Below are positions 11,301 to 23,300 of a stretch of DNA of 64,000 bases, one piece after another. The notes below the pieces were generated by a model. It searched no databases, was not told where the DNA came from, and worked only from the letters and a program-made list of their open reading frames with translations. How positions within the stretch are numbered: position 1 is the first letter of the stretch; each line of letters starts with the position of its first letter. Both the position numbers and the translations under genes were made by a program. This DNA comes from Sarcocystis neurona (Eukaryota; Apicomplexa; Conoidasida; Eucoccidiorida; Sarcocystidae), in the NCBI GenBank assembly GCA_000727475.1, contig KL647288.1, positions 347,510-411,509 on the forward strand, given 5' to 3'.

Positions 11301-14300
11301 CAATCTGGTGCGTGTGCATTCGGCTGTACATACACCCGAAGACGTTGAAAACAATCTGGTGCGGCGACCCCTCCGGATGTCGCACTTCACCGAGGTGGAG
11401 GACGTGCACCGGACTTAGCATTCGCTGCGGTGTACGTACACCGGAATCTCGCGCGTCTCATGTGGTTGCGCGCTGCCAAGAAAGCAGGGCGCGGAGACGC
11501 CTCTGTGCACACATAAACTCACGCGACACCTGGTGGTTCGTCTGCTGCTGCTGCTGGCGCAGGTATCCTTCACGCGTCCGGAGTTGCTAATAAGAGAAGG
11601 CGAAGAGAAGAAGAAGCTGCAGCAGGTCGCGGAGCTGCAGAAGGAGGAGACAGCGAGCAGCAGCAGCGGCAAGAAGAAGAGCAGCAGCGGCAGCAGCAAG
11701 GATACCAGCGGCAGCACTTGCAGCAGCAGCAGCAACGAGAGTCACACGAGCGGTGAAGAGACAGAAGAATCGTCAGAAGATGACGAAGAAGACGCAGGGG
11801 GCATCGCGAGTCTCGGCGCAGGTAGTCGAGCAGCTGTTGGCCGGGAAGGAGCCCCCAAGGCGGCCGAAGTGGGAGACGCAGTGAAAATGGTGAGGGAACT
11901 GCAGGAGGCGCAGCAGGTGCTGCATGTGCTGCAGCAGAAGCAGCAGCTGCGCCTTCTCCCCACATCTGCGTGCGCCCTCGACGCGCCTGCTGCTGCCTCC
12001 TCCGGTGTGCGGCAGCTGTCGGCGGTCTGTGAGGCCGAAGAAGAAGAGTGGGAAAATATGGCACACGAAGAAGTAGACGAGGAAGAGGACGAGGCAGAAG
12101 AAGACGAGGAAGAGGCAGCTGAGAGGAGGTGCAGAAGAGCAGCGCCACCTGCTGCAGCAGCAGAAGCAGCAACAGACAGCGACGTCGCCAGCAGCGACGC
12201 GACCGCAACGTGTGAGGCCACCACCGAGGAGGAAGACGAAGGAGAAGCAGCAGAAGACGAAGAAGACGAAGAAATGGCCATCGAGGCGGTGCATGCAGCT
12301 GCTCGTCGGCGTTTTCAGCGGGCGCCGTGTCTGCAGGAAGTGCTGTACTCGTCCGGGGCTGCTTGGCAAGTGCGGCAGCAGCAGCAGGACAGAGGGCGAA
12401 GGGAGGGGAAAAGCGGAGGCCGCGCAGCAGCGGGACAGGAGCCGCAGGGCAGCAGCCGTCTCCACGGCAGCGTCGCAGCGCTCCTGGGGACGAGGACGCT
12501 GCCGCTTTTCGAGGAAGAAGAAGAAGAGGACGAGCCGTCAACGACTGCCGAAAGAAGTGAGGGGACTTCCGCCGCCGCACAGGGCAGCAGCAGCAGCAGT
12601 CGCAGACAGCAGCTGCCGCGTTTGTTGTACGGCTCTCTGCCGGCGGTGCGGCTGTCGCTGCTGCCACGCGACGACCGCGGCGGCGTCTCGCATAGCAGCA
12701 GCAGCAGCCCCACCGACATGAGAAAGGGCCACGTTCCACAACAAGAAGAGGGAGAAGCTGCGAGTGCTGCTGCGGCTGCTGCGGGACGCGAAGGAAGAGC
12801 CCCTGCTGCCTTCTGCGTCGTCGAGGAAGAAGAAGACGAAGCAGCAGACTCAGCGACCGTCAATGATGACGCGTTGTATGCAGCAGCAGGCGTCGGGCCG
12901 ACCGAGCAGCAGAAACGCAGCTACTGGACGTCAGCGACGATCGAACGGCTGAAAGTACGTCCATCATCCCCTTCGTTTGTCAACACGCGATTTCCTTCCC
13001 CCAGACCTCTTCAAACTCCGCCCTCGTGTACACAAATACATGCACATCTCTGTATCATTCTCCGTCTGCACCTCTACAAACGCATATATATATATATGTA
13101 TGCACTGCGTATACGTATATATTTGTATGTATGTATACATATGCGTGCGTGTATATATGTGTACGTATGTGTACAGGCGTAAGTATGGAAAGAAATGTGG
13201 GAAGCTCTCTATTTGAATTTGGTGGCTCTTGGCGCAGGCGTGTTATTTTATTACGGGCGGATGGAGCAGCGCAGAGGAGTCGGACAAGGAGAAGAGCAAC
13301 AGCAGCAGCAAAGCAGCACGCGGCGATGCGGGGACAGCCAGCGGAGTGCTGCAGCAGCAGCCCGAGGCAGAGGACGCGCTGCACAGGCAGCAGCAACAGC
13401 AGCAAGGTAATGTTCAACACCAACGGTTTTCTTCTCTGTGTTTCTCTGGGTGAAGGCGAGGAGGAGAAGAAAAAGCTGCAGCAGGGGCAGCAGCAGCAGC
13501 AGGACCGGCAGTAGCAGCACCAGCAGCAGGGGCAGCAGCAGCAGCAGGAGCGGCAGTAGCAGCACCAGCAGCAGGCGCAGCACCAGCAGCAGGAGCAGCA
13601 GCAGCAGCAGGAGCAGCAGCAGCAGCAGCAGCTCGCGAATCTTGGTGTATGGACAGCCCGGTCTCCATTTTGTGTACACGTAGGGAGACAGAAATGTTTG
13701 GAAACACGTACGTGGAACTAAACTTTTGCAGCTGCACATGCACTTCTATAGAACTTTCCGCTCTCCTTTTCTCGGTGCGTTTGTGTGTATGCATCTTACG
13801 CGTCTCGCATGCGTGCGACCGACGCATATGCCGGTGCCGCATGCGTACCGCGGGAGACGGCCCCATGTAGCAGACAGGCGGTGCAGCAGCAGCAACTTCA
13901 TGGAGAGTCGTACATTTCTTTGCCAATTCATGCGGGTTGTCTCTCTGCGACGAAGACGTGGGGAAACGTGTGGGTGTGTGTCTCTTCTTCCACGCAAACT
14001 GTGTGTGGCCTACAGTAAAGTACGACATCTTCGTCTATTGATAGAAGTGCCCACACCCCTTTCTTCCACCGGAACATTCACGAGATTAGATGAGGAAGCA
14101 GAGGAAAAGAAAGACATGACTCACGCGCGGCGGCACTCCTAGAAGCTCAATACGTATATGTGTGTACATGGATGGGGAGGGACTTTTGTGTTTATATCTC
14201 TCTTTGCAGAGGGTGCTGCTGTTGCTGCTGTTCGAACCGTTGCATCGATGTCGCAGCGTTTCTCGTGGTTCTCCTGACTTCTTCTGAGCGACCCTGCGGC

Positions 14301-17300
14301 TTCTCTACTGTGCTGCTGCTCTTGCTGCAGCTGCTCTTGCTGCTGCTGCTGCTGTTCTTGCTGCTGCTGCTGCTGTTCTTGCTGCTGCTGCTGCTGCTGC
14401 TCTTGCTGCTGCTGGGGTTCTCCCCCGTTGCTGCTGCTGGTCTCTCTTTTGTCGCTGCTGTTGATGCTTTTGGTGTGGCCCACATGCGTGCCCCCGCTCG
14501 AAATGTGCGCGTATTTTGTTTTTGAACTGCGCAGCAGCAGAGACGAAACGCCTGATGCTCGAAGCGCGTGAACTGCAGCAGCAGGAGCAGCAGCTGCAGG
14601 GCGGTGGAGAAGGAGACGCAGCAGCACGCGGCTACGGAAGCGGCAGCAGTAGCCACCTGCAGCAGTCCAGCGCATGCGCATGCATAGGAACATTTGTTAG
14701 AGTCTGCGTCGAGCAGCTGCCGGTGCGGTGGCTGCAGCGGCTCTCCGCCGACCGTCCCGTTCTTCTTGGCGGACTTTCTGCCGGCGAGCGCGGGCACTCT
14801 TATCTCAAGGTACTTTCTCCTGAACGGGGTACATCTGTGTCTCCTACATACAAAACGCCACTCTTTTCACCTCGCTGTCACCATCCTCCTTTCTATCTAT
14901 CGCTCTCTTAACATAGACAGACATACACGTGTATACACATATATATATATACAGGTGTATACATATATATATATGTATATATGTGTGTATATATGTATAC
15001 ACCTCTCTCTCTATATATATATACATGTGTATTTATATCTATCTATCTATCTATCTTTTTATACATATATATATATATGTATATTGGTGTATGTATATGC
15101 GTATGTACGCATGTGTAGGTATAAGAGAACGTACATATATGTATATATGTGCTTGTGTATATGTGCTTATATACAGGTATATGTATATGTATATATGTAT
15201 TCTCATTGTATGTATATATGTGATGGTTCGCTGGATACACCTGCTGGGTTGTCTGCGTACATTCATCGCATGCGTATGGCAACAGCGAGTCATCAGTGAG
15301 TGCGCCCGCAGACCGTACAAACAGCAGGCAGCAAAGAGACATCCCCGTGAATCAACATGTACATAAAAATAAATATATTTAATAGATATCTGATATGTTG
15401 ACGCAGACAAAAAGGAAGAGAGGCAGATGCGCACAGAAAAACCATACATATATATATGTGTGTATATATGTATATACACAAGACATACATATATATCCAT
15501 ACACCTGTATATATATATAGATTCATAGACATGTATAGAGAGAGAGAGGAGTTTGAGGCGGTACATACGGATTATATTTAAAAAGTCACATATATATGTG
15601 TATATACGTACATATTGATAGATAGTGAAAGAGACAGATACATATAGGTATATATATACGTGTGTATGTATGCGTATGTGTATATATGTGTGTGGAATAC
15701 TTTCCCGGTCATGAGGAAGGACATGTTCTCTTTTCTTATTCAAATGGTTCACTTACACGTATATATGGAGAGATCAAGAGCGAGAGAAACGTGTACACAC
15801 ACATGTATATGTATAGGGAGAGATGTGTATATATATTATGTACAGAGAGATATACAAGCAAAAAATATGGAAGAGCATATACGTATGTCTATACAGGGGA
15901 AGAGAGAAAGACTCATAGATAGTCACACGTGTGTGATTTACGAAAGGAACAAATATATATATATATATATGTGTATGTATAGAGACAGAGAGAGAGATAG
16001 AGAGAAGAAGGGAGAAAACGAATATATATGTGTGTGTATTGGAGAATCTTTGCATGCATATGCGGTGGAAGATGTGTGCGGAAGGGTGTGCGTGAATGAG
16101 ACATGTACACCACATGCTTCGGGTCGAGACAACAGAAGAGTGTCGAAGGACGGGACGCGGGGGGCACAGACGCAGAGAAAAACGAAGCAGCAGAAACGCA
16201 GAGGGAGACGGGGAAGGGGGGAGACACGGGGGGGAAGAGAGAGGGAGGGGGAGACGGCAGGGGGAGACGGGAACACATATATATTTGTTTTCCCACCTTC
16301 TTCTCCATTTCTCTGTCTCTCTCTGTCTCTATAACATACACATATATATCCACATATATATATACACGGGANNNNNNNNNNNNNNNNNNNNNNNNNNNNN
16401 NNNNNNNNNNNNNNNNNNNNNNNNNNNNNNNNNNNNNNNNNNNNNNNNNNNNNNNNNNNNNNNNNNNNNNNNNNNNNNNNNNNNNNNNNNNNNNNNNNNN
16501 NNNNNNNNNNNNNNNNNNNNNNNNNNNNNNNNNNNNNNNNNNNNNNNNNNNNNNNNNNNNNNNNNNNNNNNNNNNNNNNNNNNNNNNNNNNNNNNNNNNN
16601 NNNNNNNNNNNNNNNNNNNNNNNNNNNNNNNNNNNNNNNNNNNNNNNNNNNNNNNNNNNNNNNNNNNNNNNNNNNNNNNNNNNNNNNNNNNNNNNNNNNN
16701 NNNNNNNNNNNNNNNNNNNNNNNNNNNNNNNNNNNNNNNNNNNNNNNNNNNNNNNNNNNNNNNNNNNNNNNNNNNNNNNNNNNNNNNNNNNNNNNNNNNN
16801 NNNNNNNNNNNNNNNNNNNNNNNNNNNNNNNNNNNNNNNNNNNNNGGGGGGGTCACCGGAGGAAAGGGAGGGGGAGACACGGGCAGACCGGGGGGAGACG
16901 GGGAGGAGACGGGGGAAGAGAGAGGGAGGGGGAGAAGACATCGGAACAGAGGGAGCGGGAGACACGGGCAGACAGGGGGGAGACGGGGAGAGACGGGGAA
17001 GAGAGGGGGGGGGAGACGGGGGGAGAGCGAGGGAGGGGGAGACACGGGCAGACAAGGGGGAGAGACCGGGGAAGAGACGGGAAGAGACGGGGAGAGACGG
17101 GAAGGAGGGGATTTCTTCCAGGCCACTTGCTGATGTTTGGAAACTCTTCACCTACACGTTCACTTGTATTCTATTATATTGTATTCACCCATGTATAGAT
17201 ACGTCTTTGTGTCTATATTTCTATATATATGTGTGTGTGTGAGTATGTATATGTGCATGGACTCCAATATATAGAGAACGAGAAGAGGGTGGATGTGTCT

Positions 17301-20300
17301 ACTTTTTACGTACAGTTGTGGAAGTGCGTCGTCCGTGTGTGTATGGGGAGGTATACGCGTCGCTCGTTTTCTTTTTGTCTATGGTGCATGCATATTCAGT
17401 CACCCGTATGACTAGACGCCCATTCTTCAGGCATACATGCGTATATATACATGTGCGTAGACGTAGTTATTATATGTGTGGACACATGCATGTATTGGTG
17501 AGTGTAGGAGGCGACGAATCCCTGTATGTATGGAGCCGTCTCCTGACTGCGTGGCAGCGTGGCAGATAATACCTGCATATATAATGTGCATGTATAGGTA
17601 GGTCTATCTCTCTAGCTATCTATCTGCCTCTATATACACGTACCGGTGTAGAGACGTGAGTATGTATACATACATATGCCTGTATAGGTAGTATACGTAT
17701 GTGTATACGTGTGTATAGGGGGTGTGTGTATATCGACCACACTTACATATGTATGGATGTGTGGAAGCCCACACATACTTCTGTTTGGTGGTATGTATAT
17801 ATGTATATGTGTGTGCCGGTATATGCATGCGCATGTGTGTGGGTAGTTTCTGCTGCGCAACTTCCGCAGATGAGGGCGAAGAAGCACCGCTGGTATCCCC
17901 GCGTGTTGAAGAGCGACGACGTGCTGCTGTTCAGCGCCGGCTGGCGCCGGTTTCAGTCACTTCCTCTCTTCGCGATGGAGGACCGCAGCAGTGCGAGGTA
18001 ACGGCGCCCCCTGCTTCTGCATGCACAGCGTCTTCTTCCACTGCGTGCGCAGCACTTCTGTTGCACGCGTGCGTCTTCGCGGGTGTGCGGCATGCAGGAA
18101 GTATTTCCTCGTCAAATCGTCGCTTTCTCGTGCTGCAGCGGCTCTGGCCGATGGTGTGGTCACCGCGCTGCAGCAACTGCGAAGGGGCGTCGTCCACGTC
18201 TCCTCTGCTGCCGTCCCTCTCCTCGCGTGGCCGTCCCCCATCCTGCCGTGTCTCGACAGCCGTACGGGGATCGATCCACCTCACTCCGGACTTGTTTCTG
18301 CTCTGTGTATACCTATGTATAGATGTATATAGATGTGTGTACACGCGTGCATCTTGGACAGAGGACTATGCGTCTATTGTGTATGCGTGTGTGTGCTGCT
18401 CTCTATATACAGATGTACACGCATGTGTGCTCATCGCTATTCCTCTCTCATTCTAGACTCACGTAAATGTCTCTGTCTCTCCCTATACATATATGCATCT
18501 GTACAGAAGGAACTCGCCAAAAATATATATGTGAAGTGCGAGTATGTGTCTGTAGCCCTGCACGCAGATACGCATGCGTGCTACACATATGTATGCGTAT
18601 ACATCTGTAGAGCGAGACGGAGACATGTGGAGACGGCGGGTGAAGAAGTGGAGACGGGAGAACTCGAGCTGCTGCTGGCCATTTCGAGGTTCTTCTCTAC
18701 TTGCTTCGGCTCCGCTCTACAGGGTTTTCTGCCTTTCTGTATGGTCTCTTCTTCAGTTTCGTGTGTCTCCGTCTCTCCGTTGACTTGACAGACGCGTCGG
18801 TCTCTCCTCGTGCCGCGCATGCACTTCTTCGTGTCTCTCGCTGCATGCGAACATACACGGAGAAGCTGCGTACCTTCAAAAGAGGAGGAGGTCCTTCTCT
18901 GTGGACAGCCCTGTATTGGCTACGTATCGGTGCACATATATATGTTGTGTTGACGTGTTGATACATACACACACAGAGATAGACAGGTACTGCGTACAGG
19001 AGAAAAGAGTAGTAGGTGTTGCCGAGTGTTTTTGGTACACATGTATGTATGTGTCTTTCTTGACTACTTGTCTGTGAAGTGTTTGTATTGACGAAGGACT
19101 TGCGTAGAAACAAAAAGTTCGAGAGGCGCTGCCAGGGCGGTGACGGGGTGTACAGACACTTGGCGTGCATGTGAAGGCCTCTCCATCCACAGGGCCGTGA
19201 CGGGGTGTACAGACACTCGGCGTGCATGTGAAGGCCTCTCCATCCACAGGGCCGTGACGGGGTGTACAGACACTCGGCGTGCATGAGAACCCATCCGTTT
19301 ACGTTGGCTTTTCCCCTCTGCCCCTGCGCTACGGCGGGCGTGTCGTTGGTGCGGGCCTCCTCCTGCTGCTGTTCTTGCTGCTGCACTGCTACTGCTGCCG
19401 CTGCTCTGCTGCGACGTCTGCTGCTGCTCCTGCTCCTGCTCGTCCTTCCTGGTGCTGCTGCCGCGTCTGCTGCTGCTGCTTCTGCAACGTCTTCTGCGGG
19501 CGTGTGGTGGTCGTGGGGCATGCAACTTGTTGCTGCTGTCTTCCCTGCGGTTGTCGCTGCTGCTGCTGTTGCGGCTCCTGCTGTGGGGCGTTTTTCTTTC
19601 TCTTCCACTCTCGACCCCTGCGTTGAAGTAACTCTTCGTTGTCTTCCCCCTCCTTTTCTGCGCGTCCCACAACAGACTGAGATATCTGAAGTACACACCT
19701 GCGCACCTCCACTGCATGTGCTGCACGTGGGGCCCGGTGCTGCCTGCTGCGACGCCGTTTCTGGCGCTGCGCTTCACGCACGCAACCCCGCACTTCCGGA
19801 TTTGTTTGACCGGCCTGCTGCTCGAGACGACGGCGTCCCTCGTGCTGAAGAAGAAGTTGAAACTGCTCGGGGAACCGCAGAAAATCTACAAGAACACGGC
19901 CTTCGTGGCGCAGATGTTCAATTCCGATGTTGAGGTCAACATGTGTCTAGGTGAGTCCTAACAGCAAAATTACCCCTTCACTATCTCTCCCCCCCTGCGC
20001 TCGCTTCGTGGCCAGAGCGAGACGCGTGAGGGCCCAAAAATGAGGAACACCAGCGTGCAGAAAAGTCGCCCAGCGAACGGAACGCCCTCCTCGGCAGCAG
20101 GGGAGACGAACAGATCCACGGAGAGACGGAGACGCGGCGAGAGCGAAACAGAGAGACACACACGGAGAGACGAAAAAGTGGTCTCCCCACACCTGTTTGG
20201 CTTATATATACGCACACGTATACACATGCATTCATATATATATCTTGCTAGTGCTTCGGGGACGCGTAGACGTGTGGGGTTGTCAAAAAGGAGTAGGAAT

Positions 20301-23300
20301 GGCTGGGGAAATAGGGATGGATTCTACAACGGGGACTTTTGTCTGCTTGCGCCTCCTTCGTCTCATATGTATATATGTGTTTATACACCTGCGTAAACAC
20401 ATACACGTATGTACACACATGTATGTACATATGTGTATGGATGTGCGCGCATGCTTGTGGCTATACGTGGACGTATGCATATGTATGGTTTATGTCCGTG
20501 TGGATATCTACATACATATCTGTATGTAAACACGTGTACGTATGTGTGTGTAGTGTGTGTATGTGCGTGTGGGTGCGTAAGGCCGTCCTGCGCGTGCCTC
20601 TTCCTCTTGGCGAAGATGGATGTGCGCACGTGACGCGCCCGTCGATTAGCTGAAGAGGAGGCCGGGGCTGGGCAGACGCGTGGACGGATGCTGCGCCGCC
20701 TGCCATCCGCTGCTGCTGTCGGGATGATTTCGTTCCCTTCTCCGAACCTACCAAGTCCACCCGCGCCTGCAGCTGCTTCTGCTGCTGCTGCTGTTGGTGC
20801 GATTCCTGCTGCTGCTTCTGTTGCTGCTGGTTCTGTTGCTGTTGGTCCTGTTGCTGCTGCTGCCTCCTTTGACGGTGGTCTTGCTGCTGCTGGTGTCGGT
20901 GCTGCTGCAGGGTGGGGTGTGTGTGGGGAGGAGCGCAGCAGCACTTCCATGAGTGTGCGTCGGCGTTGCCGTGTGTGTGTGTGTGTGTGTGCGGGACACA
21001 GACAGAGTGAGGGTGTCCGGTGTATCTGCACACGTTTTTGTGTATTCGTCCTCTTCTCCTTTTCTTCGTCTTCTTCGTTTCCCTCTTCTTCTTGGCGGGG
21101 TCGCGACTCGCGCGCTGCTGCGGTTGCTGCGGCTCTGCCACGGGGCGGGCCCGAGCGTCCGTATCGCGTCTCCGCTGCGTCCCCGCCGGTCTTGTGTCTC
21201 CGCGCAGCTGTCGCGTGCGCGCCTCCCCCCGAATTTCGACAGCAGCAGTTCTTTCTGACGTCTCAGCTGCGGTCTCCCACCGGTCGCCAGTGTTGCTGCC
21301 CTTCTGCAGGCACTTTGTGTGTGTGAGAGCAGCAGAGCGCCACATAGTGTATGCGCGCATGTATGTACGCGAGTGTGTGTGCCTGCATGTCTCCGTGTCT
21401 CTCCGTCTCTCTGTGTGTGTGTTTCTGCTGCTGTATCTCCGTCTCTCGATTCTTCCGTTTTTCTCTCGGTTCGGGTCCCTCTATACCGACGTCTGTTCCT
21501 CCTCTTTCTGTATTGTCTTCGTCCCTCCCCGCATCTGTCCGTTTCTGTTCCTCTTTCGATCGTCGTCTCTCCGGCTGTCCGTTGCCGTCTCTCGATCTGT
21601 TCGTGTCTCCATCTGCTGCTGTCTCCGTCTCTCTCTCTGTGTCTCTGCTGCCCGTCTCTCGCGCATTCGCGCTCTGTGCCGTATATGTGCCGCAGTCTCC
21701 GTCTGTCAGCATCCTGGTGGGGATGCTGTCCGCGTCCCTCCGTTTCTTGCTGCACCTGTCTGTGTCTTTCTTCGTCTGTGTCTGCGCGTCTCTCCCCTCC
21801 GTCTCTCTGCCTTCTGTCTGTGCCTCCCCTCCATCTGTCCGTCTCTCGCTTCGATTCGCTCTCGCTGTCTGTGTCTGCCCGTTTCGTTCTCTTCCACTAT
21901 TTCTTGGCTGCGCTTGTCTTGGTCGTTCGCTTCCCTACGGCGTGTATCTCGCGCTTCTGTTGTTCATTTGCGCAGTGTCCTCTCCCGGCGACCACCGCTG
22001 CTGTACTGACTTGGTTCTCGGGAGGGAGCCCTTTCCTCGCTTTCCTTTCTGTTGTCTCTTCCTCCATCTGTTTTCTTGCTGCCGCGGTCTCCGTCTGCCT
22101 CACTGTGTGCTTCTCACTTTGTCTCTCGAGGGCCGTGGTGGGGTTGCCGCGCCGGGGGGTTGCTCTCGAGCCGCGGTGGTGTGCTCTGCTTCTGCCTTTT
22201 TCCTGCCGCTTTGCAGGCGCATATGCGCGTGGGGCGGCGCTGTGCGTTTCTCTACAGTGTGTTGCTGCTGTTGCTGCTGCTGTGGGGTCTGCAGGCGCGA
22301 AGATTCAGACCGTCTCGGGCATCCGCGGGCAGATCAAACAGCCACACGGCAGTAACGGCGTTTTCCGCGCGACTTTCGAAGACAAAATTCTTCTCTCCGA
22401 TCTCGTCCTCTGCAAGACGTGGCTCTCGGTTAGTTTCTTCGTTTTCTTCTCTTCGTCTTCTCTATCTGTCTCTCTGTCTCTCCGTCTCTCCTGCGTGCAC
22501 GTTTCTCCTTCTCTTCGCCCCCCCCCCTCTCCCAATGACGTCGCGGGCCTTTGCATGCAAATACGTATACACAAATATATATGTGTATATACACGTGTAT
22601 GTGTGTAAGTGTGGCATGTGCGGGCATCTATACGGATAGGTGTATATGTGGTATGAAGTAAAAGGCGTGCTGCTGGACGGTATGTCGGGTTGCTGAAAGC
22701 GCGCTGTCAGTCGCCGGGCTTACCGAGTTTTCTTTGGTTTGTCTCTTTTTTTCTGTCGTCGCGTCTGTTTTTCTCCTTCTTTGTCTCCTAGCTTTCAGCT
22801 GCTTTCTCTCTATATGTGTATGTATGGATATGTATGTATATATGTGTAATGAGAGGTGATGCGGTGCCCGGCACTGCCCGGGTGAAAGGGTCCACCGAGA
22901 CGTGCACGCAGCCGCTTGGTGAGGATGGGAGCAAATTTTCTGAAGAGGAATTTGTTCCTGTTCGGGAACTTTTCTCCCTTTTTCTGTCTGCCCCTCTCCG
23001 TCGTGTTCATCGTTCTCGCCGCTTTGTCCTCTTCTGCTTTTCTGTCTGTCCTTCCTCTGCTGCTGTTTCTTCAGCTGCAGCCACGTCAGTTCTACAACGC
23101 CGTTCTAGACATGCCGGGATGGCGGCGACTTCGGACGCAGGTGGAAATTCGCCACGCGCTGCAGCTGCCGACGCCGGGGTCTCACCTCACACAAGCAGCA
23201 ACAGCAGCAGGACCAGCTTCCTCGTCGGCTGCGGGGAAAGAAGAGGAAGACGGAAGTGGAAAGTGGGAGGGCAACACCGGAGGCGTAGGCGCCCTGCAAA

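Larger units (their letters stand above)
10187..11562 (+). other. BMS1 intron 4 with palindrome cluster
   Basis: A 1376-bp intron (donor GTAAGT, acceptor CTGGCGCAG). The first part is TA-rich (10260-10660). The segment 10680-11450 is unique sequence, neither trinucleotide repeat nor TA satellite, and carries nine copies of a TGTACGTACA-type palindrome. Confidence 0.85.
14810..17869 (+). other. BMS1 intron 7, TA-rich with GAGACGG minisatellite and gap
   Basis: A 3060-bp intron (donor GTACTT, acceptor TTCCGCAG). It holds long TATATG/ACATAT tracts (14930-16050 and 17150-17830) and a polypurine minisatellite on both sides of an assembly gap. I see no coding segment between the two conserved exons. 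Confidence 0.85.

Noticed and set aside
11570..12739. Minus-strand 389-codon frame
   Set aside because: Antisense of BMS1 exon 5, the Glu/Asp/Ser-rich region. A shadow frame.
15913..17151. Long frames across the first N gap on both strands
   Set aside because: They count N as residues and consist of the purine minisatellite. They lie within BMS1 intron 7.
20748..22608. Several 200-430 codon frames in BMS1 intron 9
   Set aside because: Arg/Glu/Asp or Ser/Val/Leu repeats from CCGTCTCTC DNA. They run into BMS1 exon 10 in the wrong frame.
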